Notes: generated from the sequence alone by a model not told the origin. Positions 8,618-20,202 are shown, counted from the stretch's first letter. The stretch is DNA of 64,000 nt from Cyanobacteriota bacterium (GCA_019751815.1 JAIEMW010000001.1:690197-754196), one strand, 5' to 3'. Numbers and translations are program-made.

Positions 8618-9466
8618 TTATCTCTCTAAATCTGGTCTCTCTAATGCTGACATCGAGTGCTTGGGGAACCAGGGAATAAACGGGCTGGTGGTTTTTTGGT
8701 AATCCGCATAATCACTTCGCGATTGAATCGCTCTGGCTTCAGTTGCTGCAATCCCCGTAAATTTCGTCAACAATAAAAGCATCAATAACGGGCTAAACAC
8801 CCCCCACCACGCAGACGTTATGGCAGCAGGTATAGAGAACGAAACCACAAAATAACCAACCCACATCAACCATTCACAAAAATAATTGGGATGACGCGAC
8901 ACGGACCATAATCCAGTTCGACATGTTTTTCCGTGGTTAGCGGGGTCTTTTTTAAAGTGACTCAGTTGGGTATCCGCAACCGCTTCTCCCACAAAGCCTA
9001 ACAGCCAGATAACGGCCCCCATCACGTCCCATCCAGAAAACCCAACAGTCGTATTGCTCATCGCAAACACAAAGGGTAAAGAAATCAACGACATTACCGC
9101 CCCTTGGAACCAGTAAATCACCAAAAAGAGGACATCATCTTGTGCGCCCCACATCCCGCGCATACTCGTATAACGGGGATCTTCAACCGGGTGTTCGTGT
9201 CGAAAGCGGGTGTATAAATACCAGGTTAAGCGCACACTGGCCAAGATCACCATGGCAGCGAGCAGTATTTTTCTGGGTATCCAGCCATCACCAAAATAAA
9301 AATACACACCGGCCAGACCGGAAAATCCAAATGCCCAAAAGATATCCACAACACCGGCATTTCTCAGGTATTTATACAACAGCCAGACGAAACTCATCAA
9401 CAGTAGCGTAAAAATCCATCCCGTCATCCATAACGCGCCAATATCGGTACTGATAAACGACAACAC
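8618..9466 (-). CDS. DUF1295 family membrane protein (steroid-5-alpha-reductase/ICMT-like fold)
   Basis: This 282-residue integral membrane protein has about six or seven hydrophobic segments. It carries the DUF1295 signature: RHPNYFCEWLMWVGYF near residue 190 and TQLSHFKKDP before it. The family belongs to the steroid 5-alpha-reductase/isoprenylcysteine methyltransferase clan, whose members reduce or methylate membrane-embedded lipids. In this operon, a lipid double-bond reductase is a plausible but unproved role. Two bases separate it from the DUF1475 gene upstream and 12 from the methyltransferase downstream. Confidence 0.8.
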   Translation of the reverse strand: MLSFISTDIGALWMTGWIFTLLLMSFVWLLYKYLRNAGVVDIFWAFGFSGLAGVYFYFGDGWIPRKILLAAMVILASVRLTWYLYTRFRHEHPVEDPRYTSMRGMWGAQDDVLFLVIYWFQGAVMSLISLPFVFAMSNTTVGFSGWDVMGAVIWLLGFVGEAVADTQLSHFKKDPANHGKTCRTGLWSVSRHPNYFCEWLMWVGYFVVSFSIPAAITSAWWGVFSPLLMLLLLTKFTGIAATEARAIQSRSDYADYQKTTSPFIPWFPKHSMSALERPDLER

Positions 9467-9468
9467 GG

Positions 9469-9810
9469 TTAACCTGCCCTTTCTGGGGATAATAAAACAT
9501 CTTTAGCAGTGGCACTCAGAGGCAGACGAAAGAGGACAAACAACAGATAAGTCGCCATCGCCATGTTCCCCAGTAGCATAATCAACACAAACCAAATAGC
9601 TTTGGGTAGCCATTTATTTTCCCGGTAAAACAACCAGGCATAAAACGTTAAAAAACCAAAGTAGGCATCAAATAATGTGGCAATAAACCATGGATCTTTT
9701 TGAACGATGACTGGAATTTTCAGAATATCCTCATTCAGACTGGCCCAACTTGTCACGCAGAGCATCGTGATTAGCACCAGGCTAAATAGAATACGTAGCA
9801 TCAATATCAT
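9469..9810 (-). CDS. DUF1475-like small membrane protein
   Basis: The 113-residue protein has three predicted membrane segments (about 4-22, 43-62 and 71-93). The middle one follows DPWFIATLFDAYFGFLTFYA, a pattern I associate with DUF1475. No catalytic residues are apparent. The start codon lies 29 bp inside the end of the upstream CFA synthase gene, so translation is coupled. Its position between CFA synthase and the DUF1295 protein suggests an accessory role in lipid modification. Confidence 0.65.
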   Translation of the reverse strand: MILMLRILFSLVLITMLCVTSWASLNEDILKIPVIVQKDPWFIATLFDAYFGFLTFYAWLFYRENKWLPKAIWFVLIMLLGNMAMATYLLFVLFRLPLSATAKDVLLSPERAG

Positions 9811-11095
9811 TGGTTTTTAATCCTTTTTTATCAGCGTAAGCCTCAGAAAGTAATGTATTATTGGGTCGTGTGTACACAGCCTGCACCACCGTGATATTTC
9901 GCATCACAAAGGCCGCGTGGCAATACATAAAGTAATAATGCCACTTCCGGATAAACGTCTCATTAAACCCCAGAGATTTGATAGCGTCTATCTGGTTGAA
10001 AAAAGCCTGATCCCAAAGCCAAAGCGTCTTGGCATAACTATTGCCCATATCATCGAGATCGAGTAAAAATAAGTCGCTAGTACGGGCTATTGCCTTGTGC
10101 ATACGGGCTAACGAAGGCAATAAAGAACCAGGGAAAATATGTTTTTGAATAAAATCAACATTTTTACGCAGAATGTCATAGCGTGAATCCGGGCACGTAA
10201 TCACCTGAAGACCCAACAGTCCGTCTTTTTTAAGCAGTTTGGCACATTGCCCAAAATACGTTTCCATATAGGCATCTCCAACCGCTTCAAGCATTTCAAT
10301 GGAAACAATCTTATCAAACTGACCTTGAACAAGACGGTAATCTTGCAGACAGATCTCGACCTGATCGCTAAGCCCTGCAGCTTCAATCCGCTTAACAGCA
10401 TAGTCATACTGGGCCTGTGAGATAGTAATCGTTTTGATACGGCAACCGTACGTTTTGGCCGCATATTCTGAAAAACCTCCCCAACCGGTTCCTATTTCCA
10501 AGACATAATCTGAGGCACAAATTTTCAGTTTTTGACACAAGGCTTCGTATTTGGCGATTTGTGCTTCTTCTAATGTGAACTCTGGAGACGAGAACCGAGC
10601 AGAAGAATAGGTCATGGTTGGATCTAAAAAGAGTTTAAAAAAATCATTGCTGAGATCGTAGTGATCCTGAATATTCTTAGCACTGGTTGCTAAACTATTG
10701 GGGCGAACGAGATGTATCATTCGGTTCACCCACCCGAGGATGTTCATCAACGCAGAGGTATGACCAGAACCTTCTAAGACTGTCGAGCGATCAATGTTTA
10801 AAATAAACCAGGAAATTACCCCACTGAGATCATCCGTATCCCAGTCACCCTCCATATAGGCCTCAGAAAAACCAATATGGCCGTAAAGCACACAACGGCT
10901 AAAAAACCGTGGGCGGTGAATCCGCAAAACAGGATATCCAGATTTAGATTGTGCGTCATCCCCAAGCATTAAAAATTTTCCGTTTGGATAGACCACCTGC
11001 AAGGAGCCTTGCTTCATTTTAGTGAGGGCTTTGCTCAGCCAATAAGCACAAAAACTCTCAAACAGCGTGGGTCCCTTTGTTGGCGTATCAATCAT
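9782..11095 (-). CDS. cfa: Cyclopropane-fatty-acyl-phospholipid synthase
   Basis: The 437-residue product aligns in outline with full-length CFA synthases. An N-terminal lipid-associated region (about 1-140) precedes the IQDHYDLSNDFFKLFLD segment, the SAM-binding YVLEIGTGWGGFSEYAAKTY, the bicarbonate/active-site region ISIEMLEAVGDAYMETY and the C-terminal FMYCHAAFVMRNITVVQ. The enzyme converts cis-unsaturated acyl chains of membrane phospholipids to cyclopropane chains with SAM. It overlaps the DUF1365 gene by 8 bp and the DUF1475 gene by 29 bp. A desaturase at the head of the operon could supply its double bonds. Confidence 0.9.
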   Translation of the reverse strand: MIDTPTKGPTLFESFCAYWLSKALTKMKQGSLQVVYPNGKFLMLGDDAQSKSGYPVLRIHRPRFFSRCVLYGHIGFSEAYMEGDWDTDDLSGVISWFILNIDRSTVLEGSGHTSALMNILGWVNRMIHLVRPNSLATSAKNIQDHYDLSNDFFKLFLDPTMTYSSARFSSPEFTLEEAQIAKYEALCQKLKICASDYVLEIGTGWGGFSEYAAKTYGCRIKTITISQAQYDYAVKRIEAAGLSDQVEICLQDYRLVQGQFDKIVSIEMLEAVGDAYMETYFGQCAKLLKKDGLLGLQVITCPDSRYDILRKNVDFIQKHIFPGSLLPSLARMHKAIARTSDLFLLDLDDMGNSYAKTLWLWDQAFFNQIDAIKSLGFNETFIRKWHYYFMYCHAAFVMRNITVVQAVYTRPNNTLLSEAYADKKGLKTNDIDATYSI

Positions 11096-11912
11096 CAGAT
11101 TTCTCCTGTTTAAGCATTGAGCGATGTGGGTTTAAAACCGCTTTTTGCAAGTGAATTTGAGACTCTTTGAGATGGAACTTGAGCCCTTTTAAAAACAGCA
11201 ATCCCGCATGCCAGTGAATCAGCGCGATAATTTTTAAGGTTAGCAACGGGTATTTGAATGTGAGTTTTAAAATATTGGCATCGGTTAAAGGCAAGCGTTT
11301 CCCCACAATACTGCTGAGTAGGATAGGCTGCTCTCCTGCTTCATCGGTCACATCATTAATGATAATTTTGAGCGACTCGTCCGGCATGGTCAGACGAAAA
11401 TCAAATTTGAGATCGAGATCAGAAAAAGGTGAGACATAAAAATATTTGGGGTAAATTGCTTTAAACGTTCCATTGTGTGTTTTATCCAACGGGATATAAA
11501 ACGGCTTCATCTCGTAAAACGTATTGCTGACTTCCGCAATAGCAGCCAGGGGTTGCTTGGCTTCATCCGTACAAAAATAAAACGAAACTGGATTAAATAC
11601 GTATCCCAAAGTTCTTAAATTAGTCAGTAAGATCACCCTGCCATTGCCTAGTTGGATTCCTTGTTCTGTCAAATAGCTACGAACGCGTTCTTTTAAGGGT
11701 TCTTCTGATAATTGCAAATGGTCAGACTCTAAAAAACGATAGAATCCGGCCTGCTTGGTATTAAACCAAAATAGCTGCTTCGACAGAGTTTCTAGCTCAT
11801 CGAGATCAATCGCAAAGAAAAACACGTTATACACAAACCGGTGTTTTTTGGGCGAAAGTCGGTGGTGCATCACCTGACATTCATACAATGAGGAATGAAT
11901 TACTGCGTCCAT
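11088..11912 (-). CDS. DUF1365 domain-containing protein
   Basis: The 274-residue protein begins with the DUF1365 pattern SSLYECQVMHHRLSPKKHRF, then VFFFAIDLDEL and LGYVFNPVSFYFC. No signal peptide or membrane segment is obvious. DUF1365 genes are typically found between a flavin amine-oxidase-like gene and a CFA synthase gene, and sometimes fused to them. That is exactly the arrangement here. The biochemical role is not established; a part in modification of unsaturated or cyclopropane acyl chains is inferred from this conserved neighbourhood. It overlaps both neighbours (13 bp and 8 bp). Confidence 0.85.
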   Translation of the reverse strand: MDAVIHSSLYECQVMHHRLSPKKHRFVYNVFFFAIDLDELETLSKQLFWFNTKQAGFYRFLESDHLQLSEEPLKERVRSYLTEQGIQLGNGRVILLTNLRTLGYVFNPVSFYFCTDEAKQPLAAIAEVSNTFYEMKPFYIPLDKTHNGTFKAIYPKYFYVSPFSDLDLKFDFRLTMPDESLKIIINDVTDEAGEQPILLSSIVGKRLPLTDANILKLTFKYPLLTLKIIALIHWHAGLLFLKGLKFHLKESQIHLQKAVLNPHRSMLKQEKSDD

Positions 11913-13177
11913 ATGGCTTCTCCCCGTATCACTCTGGCCAAATGGAGCGCTGAGGTAAAGGCATCTTCATGAAAGCCATAGTTAAAATAGCTACCGCAGA
12001 AATAAACAGACTGTTCTGGGCTCCGTTGATTGAGGAGCGGCAGTTGCGCTTGGGCATTGATGGCAGCAAGAGAAAACAATGGGTGCTCGTATTGTATCGT
12101 TTGATGAATCAGCATTGGGTCAATGGATTGGTTGGGATTAATAGATACAAAATACGGCCGGTTTTGCGACACGCCTTGTAGGTTATTCATCCAATAATGC
12201 GTAGATGATCGCGGGATATCTTGCTTCCCTTTTCCGATATCATAATTCCAAGACGCCCAACACCGTTTATGTTTAGGCATTACTGAAGGATCGCTATGCA
12301 ATACAGCCGTATTGTCTTCGTAAGTAAATGGAGACAATAGACGAGTTTGTTCAGGGTCTGGGTTATCTAGCATTTGTAAAGCCTGATCCGCATGACAGGC
12401 AAGAATGACTTTATCAAACGATTCTGACCGACCGTCTGAAAACATTACACTGGCATGATTCTCATGCTGATAGATATGTTTAACCGGCTGATTGACTTGA
12501 ATACGAGAGGCAAAGGGTTGTGTCAAAAGATCGACATAGTTTTTCGAGCCACCATCTACGGTATACCACTGGAAATGAGTATCCATACCCAAAAAGCCAT
12601 GGTTATAAAAAAATCGGATGAGTGTTTGCATCGGGAAATTCAGTATATTTTCTGCCGAAGTGGACCAAAGCGCCGATCCCATCGGGATTAAATACCAGTC
12701 TAAAAATTCCTGGCTGTATTTCTCCTGGCGAACAAACTCTTGAACGGTAACTTGAGCAAATCCCTCAGTATCTAATTTTTTGGGTGCCGTTTTATTGAAA
12801 CGATTTAAATCCATCAAAAATTGCCAGTAGTCTGGCCGAAAAAGATTACGCCGTTGACCAAACAACTGATTATAACCAGAACCGCACCATTCTAAGTTTG
12901 CTGGTCTGTGTTGCACACTGAAAGACATATCCGTCGCTTTGTACTGAACCCCTAAGGTTTCAAACAAACGAACCAGATTGGGATACGTGATTAAATTAAA
13001 CACCATAAATCCCGTATCAATAGGGATAGAAACACCTGATTCATCAACGATGATGGTGTTACTGTGCCCCCCCACATAGTCGTTTTGCTCAAACACTGTT
13101 AAATCAAAATGCGGGTGGAGAAAATACGCTGCACCTAAACCAGCGATGCCGCTACCAATGATGGCCAAACGTTTCAT
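11900..13177 (-). CDS. FAD-dependent oxidoreductase (amine-oxidase fold) of a lipid-modification cluster
   Basis: The 425-residue flavoprotein starts with a Rossmann motif, MKRLAIIGSGIAGLGAAYFL, followed by the FAD ribose-binding Glu in FEQNDYVGGHSN and the DTGFMVFN segment. The C-terminal FAD block is VYFCGSYFNYGFHEDAF. This subgroup is annotated as a NAD(P)/FAD-dependent or cyclopropane/furan fatty-acid-associated oxidoreductase and is normally adjacent to DUF1365 and CFA synthase. Related alphaproteobacterial flavoproteins act in formation of furan fatty acids, so acyl-chain desaturation is a reasonable guess. It overlaps the upstream desaturase gene by 4 bp. Confidence 0.85.
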   Translation of the reverse strand: MKRLAIIGSGIAGLGAAYFLHPHFDLTVFEQNDYVGGHSNTIIVDESGVSIPIDTGFMVFNLITYPNLVRLFETLGVQYKATDMSFSVQHRPANLEWCGSGYNQLFGQRRNLFRPDYWQFLMDLNRFNKTAPKKLDTEGFAQVTVQEFVRQEKYSQEFLDWYLIPMGSALWSTSAENILNFPMQTLIRFFYNHGFLGMDTHFQWYTVDGGSKNYVDLLTQPFASRIQVNQPVKHIYQHENHASVMFSDGRSESFDKVILACHADQALQMLDNPDPEQTRLLSPFTYEDNTAVLHSDPSVMPKHKRCWASWNYDIGKGKQDIPRSSTHYWMNNLQGVSQNRPYFVSINPNQSIDPMLIHQTIQYEHPLFSLAAINAQAQLPLLNQRSPEQSVYFCGSYFNYGFHEDAFTSALHLARVIRGEAIWTQ

Positions 13178-14142
13178 GCAGGTTGGTCCTGAATCACCCG
13201 TTTATTGGCTTTAGTATACACACTATCAGGCACAGGATTGATGTCCCATATCAAACCCAGTAAAGACATCAGCCTGAGAGCGTAATAAGTCATATCAATT
13301 TCCCACCAGTAAAACCCTTGTCGCGCTGAGCCTTGATAATGATGGTGGTTATTATGCCAACCTTCACCCAGGGTGATTAAAGCCAAGCAAAAATTGTTAC
13401 GGCTCATATCCCCGGTCACAAACCGCTGGCTTCCCCACACGTGAGACAATGAATTAATCGAACACGTGCCGTGAAATAGCACCGCTGTACTGACAAAAAA
13501 GCCCCAAACCAGTATTTGTAAACCATTGGTGTGCAGAGAAGGGAAAGACTGATTCAGCCATGTGCCCAGCCCCACTAAACTGAGCGCAAACAATAAGGGC
13601 ACAAGCCAGTCAAATCGATTGATAAAAACCAACTCAGGGTAGCGAGCCAAGTCTTTAATCCGATCGTAACGAGTGGGAATGTTGGCGGCACATGCAATCC
13701 ACCCAATATGAGACCACCAAAACCCACGCTGTTTGGGCGAATGGATATCTTCTTGCTGATCAGACGAACGGTGATGCTCACGGTGGTGGGAAGCCCACCA
13801 TAAAGGCCCTTTCTGGACTGAAGTCATCCCCCAAACCCCCATCGCAAATTGCATCAAACGAGAAGTTTTAAACGTCCGGTGAGAAAAATAACGATGGTAA
13901 AAGCCCGTGATGGCAAACATTCTAATAAAATACAGCAAAACGGTTACGGCAATCGCCACAGGGCTCCAGCCCACCCAAAAGACCAAAAGACAGCCCAAGT
14001 GAAGAAAAACAAAGGGGAGGCACCAAAACCAATCAACTTGTTTAGGCCCTGTCAGAACCACGTCCATACCTTGGGGGTAGTAGTGCATATCTACCCATGT
14101 TCTCAGTGATCGCCAATCCCAGTTTGTCTTACTATGAAGCAC
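13174..14142 (-). CDS. Fatty acid desaturase (acyl-CoA/acyl-lipid delta-9 type)
   Basis: The 322-residue membrane di-iron desaturase shows three histidine boxes: HRYFSHRTF, HHREHHRSSD and EGWHNNHHHYQ. Four hydrophobic segments flank them. Such enzymes place a cis double bond in acyl chains using oxygen and an electron donor. It is the first gene of the seven-gene minus-strand operon and would create the double bonds that the downstream CFA-type enzymes use. The chosen start is a GTG at 14142 with an AAAGGG box close upstream. The spacing is short, so a later start such as the ATG of MHYYPQGMD is possible. Confidence 0.9.
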   Translation of the reverse strand: MLHSKTNWDWRSLRTWVDMHYYPQGMDVVLTGPKQVDWFWCLPFVFLHLGCLLVFWVGWSPVAIAVTVLLYFIRMFAITGFYHRYFSHRTFKTSRLMQFAMGVWGMTSVQKGPLWWASHHREHHRSSDQQEDIHSPKQRGFWWSHIGWIACAANIPTRYDRIKDLARYPELVFINRFDWLVPLLFALSLVGLGTWLNQSFPSLHTNGLQILVWGFFVSTAVLFHGTCSINSLSHVWGSQRFVTGDMSRNNFCLALITLGEGWHNNHHHYQGSARQGFYWWEIDMTYYALRLMSLLGLIWDINPVPDSVYTKANKRVIQDQPA

Positions 14143-14333
14143 ACCATTCCCTTTACAAAGCTACTTCAGAATAGCTCGACTTTAACACGACCCTCTCAGT
14201 CTCCTGTATGCGAATTGTCAAAACCGACACAAGCATGCAAACCTCTCTCAGGTCTAGGCAGTTCTGTCATTTTCGGAACGGGCATTTCCGGAAAAGGTTA
14301 GTAAAAGGTTATAAATGAGTGTCCTCTAAAGCA

Positions 14334-15098
14334 TTAAATACTCCCAATAACACCCAAATCATTTGACTCTTGAACGACAGCATGACGGGCAATAAATTCT
14401 AGGACTAACTTAACCCCCATCGCTTCTTCCCGACTATTGGGAAATACCTGATGCCCACAGTTTTGAAAAACATGAAGTCGGACACGATCAGGCTGGTTAA
14501 TACCCTTGGCAATCTTTTGCATCTCACTGAAAGGAATCACCATATCATGCGGAGAGTGAGCCAACTGAACAGGAACCGTAATATTGGCTAATGCAGCTTG
14601 CAGCTTTTTTAGTAGGCCTGTCGCTTCTCGATACAGTGCTGGGAACCAACTCGGCAGAAATACCGGTGATTTATTGCCCGTTAAATACTCCGGGGCATAG
14701 CGTAAGCCCGGAAAGAGATGTTTGAGTGGAAATACCAAGAAGCCGTAGAAATAGTTCACGAAATAGGCATGCTCATAGGGTGTGGCAAACGTGATAACCC
14801 CATTTAATTTGGGCGGATTTTTTGAAGCTGTTAGTAAGCTTAAAATCCCACCCAAAGAGTGTCCCAAAATAAAGACCTGATCACATTGACTGGCCATTAA
14901 ATCGTACTCTTTTCGGCAGTGCGCCAACATGGATTCTCCGGTCACATGGATCAGTTTGCTCTCTGGCTGATCGCCATGTCCTGGTAAACTCACAGCATGG
15001 GTAAAAAAACCCTGACTATTTAAAATCGATTGCATAATTTTAAACTCATGAGGAGACCCGAAAATCCCATGAATAATCAAAACACCAATTCTATGCAT
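14334..15098 (-). CDS. Alpha/beta-fold hydrolase (esterase/lysophospholipase-like)
   Basis: This 254-residue protein has an oxyanion-hole segment VLIIHGIFGSPHEFK, the nucleophile elbow GHSLGG (Ser about 98), an Asp in HSPHDMVIP and the His in NCGHQVFPNS. The family includes carboxylesterases and monoacylglycerol lipases of about 250 residues. No signal peptide is present, so it is probably cytoplasmic. It follows a PlsC-type acyltransferase by a single base. The pair may release and re-esterify acyl chains, but that is inference. Confidence 0.85.
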   Translation of the reverse strand: MHRIGVLIIHGIFGSPHEFKIMQSILNSQGFFTHAVSLPGHGDQPESKLIHVTGESMLAHCRKEYDLMASQCDQVFILGHSLGGILSLLTASKNPPKLNGVITFATPYEHAYFVNYFYGFLVFPLKHLFPGLRYAPEYLTGNKSPVFLPSWFPALYREATGLLKKLQAALANITVPVQLAHSPHDMVIPFSEMQKIAKGINQPDRVRLHVFQNCGHQVFPNSREEAMGVKLVLEFIARHAVVQESNDLGVIGSI

Positions 15099-15099
15099 A

Positions 15100-15771
15100 T
15101 TATTTTGCCTCTTGTGCCTCTAATGTCTCAATATATATCGGTTTTTCCAGTATCTGTTTCATGCCCAATATCTGTTTCATGCTTTGAATCTCTTGATAAA
15201 GCTTATTTAAAATAGCCTCTTTATCTTGATCGTAGGCAATCATTGGCTCTCCAAATTTTAAATATATTTTTCCAAACTTAGGCACCCATTGACCCCAGCG
15301 CCAAGCTTCATAACCTCCGTGGATCGCAAAGGGAATAATGGGTGCCTGACTCTGTGTGTGTAAAAATGTGACACCGCCATGAAACTTCCCCAACTCCCCG
15401 TCCCGTGTTAATTCACCCTCAGGAAAAATACAAAGTGTTTGCTTGGCCTTGAGATATTGAATGGCACGTTTCAACGATCTTCTCGTTTGAGAATGTCGAA
15501 CCGTTAATATCCCGATCCATCTCACCAAGAATCCAATAACCGGCCAACTTAGCACACCTTGTGCCACCAAAAATAGAATAGGCGTTTCAGACCCAGCCAA
15601 AATAATAGGGCCGTCCAAAAAACCCGTATGGTTACCCGCAAGTATGGCACCCGGATATTTTTTGACGTGTTCTTGACCTTCAACTTCCAAAACAAAAAAA
15701 ATCTTCATCATCGCCTTAAAAAGAGGTCTTAACGTCAGGTAGGTTAATAATGAATCAATCCGTTTTGTCAT
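15100..15771 (-). CDS. 1-acyl-sn-glycerol-3-phosphate acyltransferase-like protein (PlsC family)
   Basis: The 223-residue product is of typical PlsC length. The catalytic NH-x4-D motif is NHTGFLDG (about residue 47), the FPEG block is FPEGELTRDG and the late motif is PIIPFAIHGG. The reaction known for the family is acylation of lysophosphatidic acid at the membrane. A GAGG ribosome-binding site lies 6 bp before the ATG. The start of a two-gene unit with the alpha/beta hydrolase fits membrane lipid turnover next to the fatty-acid-modifying operon. It differs from the longer PlsC-like protein at 399-1616. Confidence 0.85.
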   Translation of the reverse strand: MTKRIDSLLTYLTLRPLFKAMMKIFFVLEVEGQEHVKKYPGAILAGNHTGFLDGPIILAGSETPILFLVAQGVLSWPVIGFLVRWIGILTVRHSQTRRSLKRAIQYLKAKQTLCIFPEGELTRDGELGKFHGGVTFLHTQSQAPIIPFAIHGGYEAWRWGQWVPKFGKIYLKFGEPMIAYDQDKEAILNKLYQEIQSMKQILGMKQILEKPIYIETLEAQEAK

Positions 15772-15944
15772 TGGGTAACCTCATTAGAGATACGCTCACT
15801 GAAGTGCTGATGTTTCATAATTCTCAGTATAGAGAGTACAGATTCGAATGAAATAGACGTTATGACACTTTGCTAGCTGTCACAGTAAAACACGGAAATG
15901 ATTATTATGAGTGAGTTAGAGAGAAAAATATGGTTTAAACAATC

Positions 15945-15985
15945 AGAGTTTGTTATAGACTGTCAAAATGTATGACTCAAACTCT
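15945..15985. promoter_or_regulatory. 8-bp inverted repeat in the divergent spacer before the secreted-protein gene
   Basis: AGAGTTTG (15945-15952) and CAAACTCT (15978-15985) are perfect reverse complements, 25 nt apart and 14 bp before the ATG at 16000. They could form a leader hairpin or a binding site. The rest of the 228-bp spacer shows nothing else clear. Confidence 0.35.
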
Positions 15986-15999
15986 ATTGAGCGAGGTTT

Positions 16000-16665
16000 A
16001 TGACCGTGATGAAACGATATTCTTTCCTGTTGTTAAATCTTTTAACACTGCATTTGCTAACCGTTTCAGTCTCCCCAGAATTCGCATTAGCTGAGACGAA
16101 TCAGACACCCTCATACACCCCACCCGGGATATTTATTGATAAAGATGCATGTCCTTATGAGGGATGTTTTTACGGTTTCTGGCGTGTCGAAAGTGACTTT
16201 CCGCTCTTTGATAAAATCAACAGTGACCATATTATTGGGATTGCTAAGAAAGGGAGTAATATCAAATCTCTGACAGGCGAAGTCCACACGCTGCCAGATA
16301 TTCTCAAAATAAAAGCCAGTACCTTGCCTACAGACAGAAATAACCCCAACCATTACGCAGTCAATCACCCTGTTTATGTTCTCACCTATCTCGGGGAAGG
16401 ATTCTTTCGCGTTTGGTATGAGGGTCGATTCTACGAAGACGATGCGATTTATTGTGCCGTACCCAGTATGGGAGTGTGCACGCCTAAATTAGATATTTAC
16501 GATGTCGTTCGTCCGGGAAAACGGGTGTGGTGGATTAAAATTCAGCTGGCAAATAAAAAAACGGGTTGGGCTAAATCCACAGATTCTGCTTATTTACGCT
16601 TTAGCCATGCCGATCTCTATGGCGGAGAGCCACAGCTCAAGGGATTTTACGACAAAAGCAAATAA
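16000..16665 (+). CDS. Secreted protein of unknown function
   Basis: The 221-residue product has a good Sec signal peptide: basic MKRY, a hydrophobic core of Leu and Thr, and a likely cut after ALA near residue 31. The mature part has Cys pairs (DACPYEGCFYG, and later YCAVPSMGVC) that could form disulfides in the periplasm. Aromatic, acidic segments such as GEGFFRVWYEGRFYEDD suggest an SH3-like or beta-barrel fold, but no family is recognised. ATG 16009 is an alternative start. It is a single gene ended by a strong terminator shared with katG on the other strand. Confidence 0.8.
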   Translation: MTVMKRYSFLLLNLLTLHLLTVSVSPEFALAETNQTPSYTPPGIFIDKDACPYEGCFYGFWRVESDFPLFDKINSDHIIGIAKKGSNIKSLTGEVHTLPDILKIKASTLPTDRNNPNHYAVNHPVYVLTYLGEGFFRVWYEGRFYEDDAIYCAVPSMGVCTPKLDIYDVVRPGKRVWWIKIQLANKKTGWAKSTDSAYLRFSHADLYGGEPQLKGFYDKSK

Positions 16666-16682
16666 ATGCCCGGCTTCAAAGC

Positions 16683-16723
16683 AAAAGGGGCTGTTTAAAT
16701 AACAGCCCCTTTTGTTATTTTTT
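16683..16723. terminator. Rho-independent terminator between convergent genes
   Basis: A perfect 13-bp stem (AAAAGGGGCTGTT, 16683-16695, with AACAGCCCCTTTT, 16701-16713) and a 5-nt loop are followed by GTTATTTTTT on the plus strand. On the minus strand the stem's own T run also makes a tail. It probably serves both the gene ending at 16665 and katG ending at 16744. Confidence 0.9.
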
Positions 16724-16743
16724 CTTTGTCTCTATATTAAGTG

Positions 16744-18999
<2,256 letters not shown>

Positions 19000-19130
19000 T
19001 CAGGGTAAATCCTTCTCCATAACAACTTAATCTCCCAAAAAACTCAGGGCAAATGGCATTATCTAGGCCAAAAGAGCATACATCCTTTTAGGGGATCTCA
19101 AAATGAACTCTCTCACACAGAATCAAAATT

Positions 19131-20081
19131 CTATAATTTTTTTTCCATGTAGACTTCTGCGCGGCTGTAGTGAGGGATTTCTGGAAACGGTTTACTCTCA
19201 AAGCCCATTTTTCTGTAGAGATGAATCGCGCGCTCCATCTGATGGGTGGTTTCCAGAAACAACAGCGCCCCCTTTTGGCCTTTAACCCATTCAATGGCTG
19301 TTTTGATTAGTTTTTTCCCGATTTGACGGCCCTGGTAGTCAGGAGCAACACACATTTTGCTCAATTCAAAGCGGCCGTTTCCATGGGCGATCACCGCACA
19401 TGTGCCAAGCATCTCTTGTGAGTTGCCTTGTACGGTGGCAAAAAACACCGTCCCGCCAGGTTCAACAATATATTTTTTAGGATTACTCAGTACCTGTTTA
19501 TCATGGGGTTCTAAATCGTAGCCATATTCCAGCAACCAGGCTTCATTTAGCTGGCGAAACGCGGGGGCAAAATCAGATTGAAATTCAAGGATCTCGATCG
19601 CCTCCCACCCTCTTTTGGCAATAAAGCCGCGGATTCTGTCCGCATAACTCTCGCGGTCCAGAGCCTGCTCCAGGGCAGATAACACCGAGATCACGTCATA
19701 GCCTGTATCCAGAATGAGCTGATTGGCCGCAGCGGTCATATCCTGCCACAGGGGTTTGACGTCTTTTAGCATTTGATGTCCCTTACTGGTCAGTGAGAGC
19801 AATCGCTTGCGCTTATCGTGTTTATCCACCACGGAAGACACCACTTTTTCCCGAATCATCTCGTTCACCAGCACCACCACGGTGGGGTGTGCCAGCTTTA
19901 GTTCCCGGGCTATCTCCATAATACCCAGCTTGGGCTGTGTATCCAGCAGAGACAGCAGCAGAAACCAGCGGGGTTCAAAGGGAATTTGCCTTTCTTTAAA
20001 AATAAGGGCATTGTCCTGGTGCATCCGTTCCACCAGGCGTTTCATTCTACTGACGATAGCCCGAGAGCCCAAATGATTCAC
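19131..20081 (-). CDS. MarR-family regulator fused to a GNAT acetyltransferase
   Basis: Residues 1-140 form a MarR-type winged helix, with IMEIARELKLAHPTVVVLVN as the recognition region and the wing in VVDKHDKRKRLLSLTSKG. Residues 150-316 form a GNAT N-acetyltransferase with the acetyl-CoA loop QGRQIGKKL and the motif B segment AIHLYRKMGFE. This MarR-GNAT architecture is known in several bacteria, with poorly defined substrates. A perfect 16-bp palindrome about 120 bp upstream is a good candidate for its own operator. katG follows on the same strand, so co-regulation is possible. Confidence 0.9.
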   Translation of the reverse strand: MNHLGSRAIVSRMKRLVERMHQDNALIFKERQIPFEPRWFLLLSLLDTQPKLGIMEIARELKLAHPTVVVLVNEMIREKVVSSVVDKHDKRKRLLSLTSKGHQMLKDVKPLWQDMTAAANQLILDTGYDVISVLSALEQALDRESYADRIRGFIAKRGWEAIEILEFQSDFAPAFRQLNEAWLLEYGYDLEPHDKQVLSNPKKYIVEPGGTVFFATVQGNSQEMLGTCAVIAHGNGRFELSKMCVAPDYQGRQIGKKLIKTAIEWVKGQKGALLFLETTHQMERAIHLYRKMGFESKPFPEIPHYSRAEVYMEKKL

Positions 20082-20202
20082 AAAATCAGACAGGGTGCGG
20101 CTCCTTCGTTATTTTTGACTGTGTTGATGTAACTAAATCGAAACAGTATCTACTACAAACGTTGCAGTTTTAGGTCAGAGGAGATATATTGAATTATCAA
20201 AT

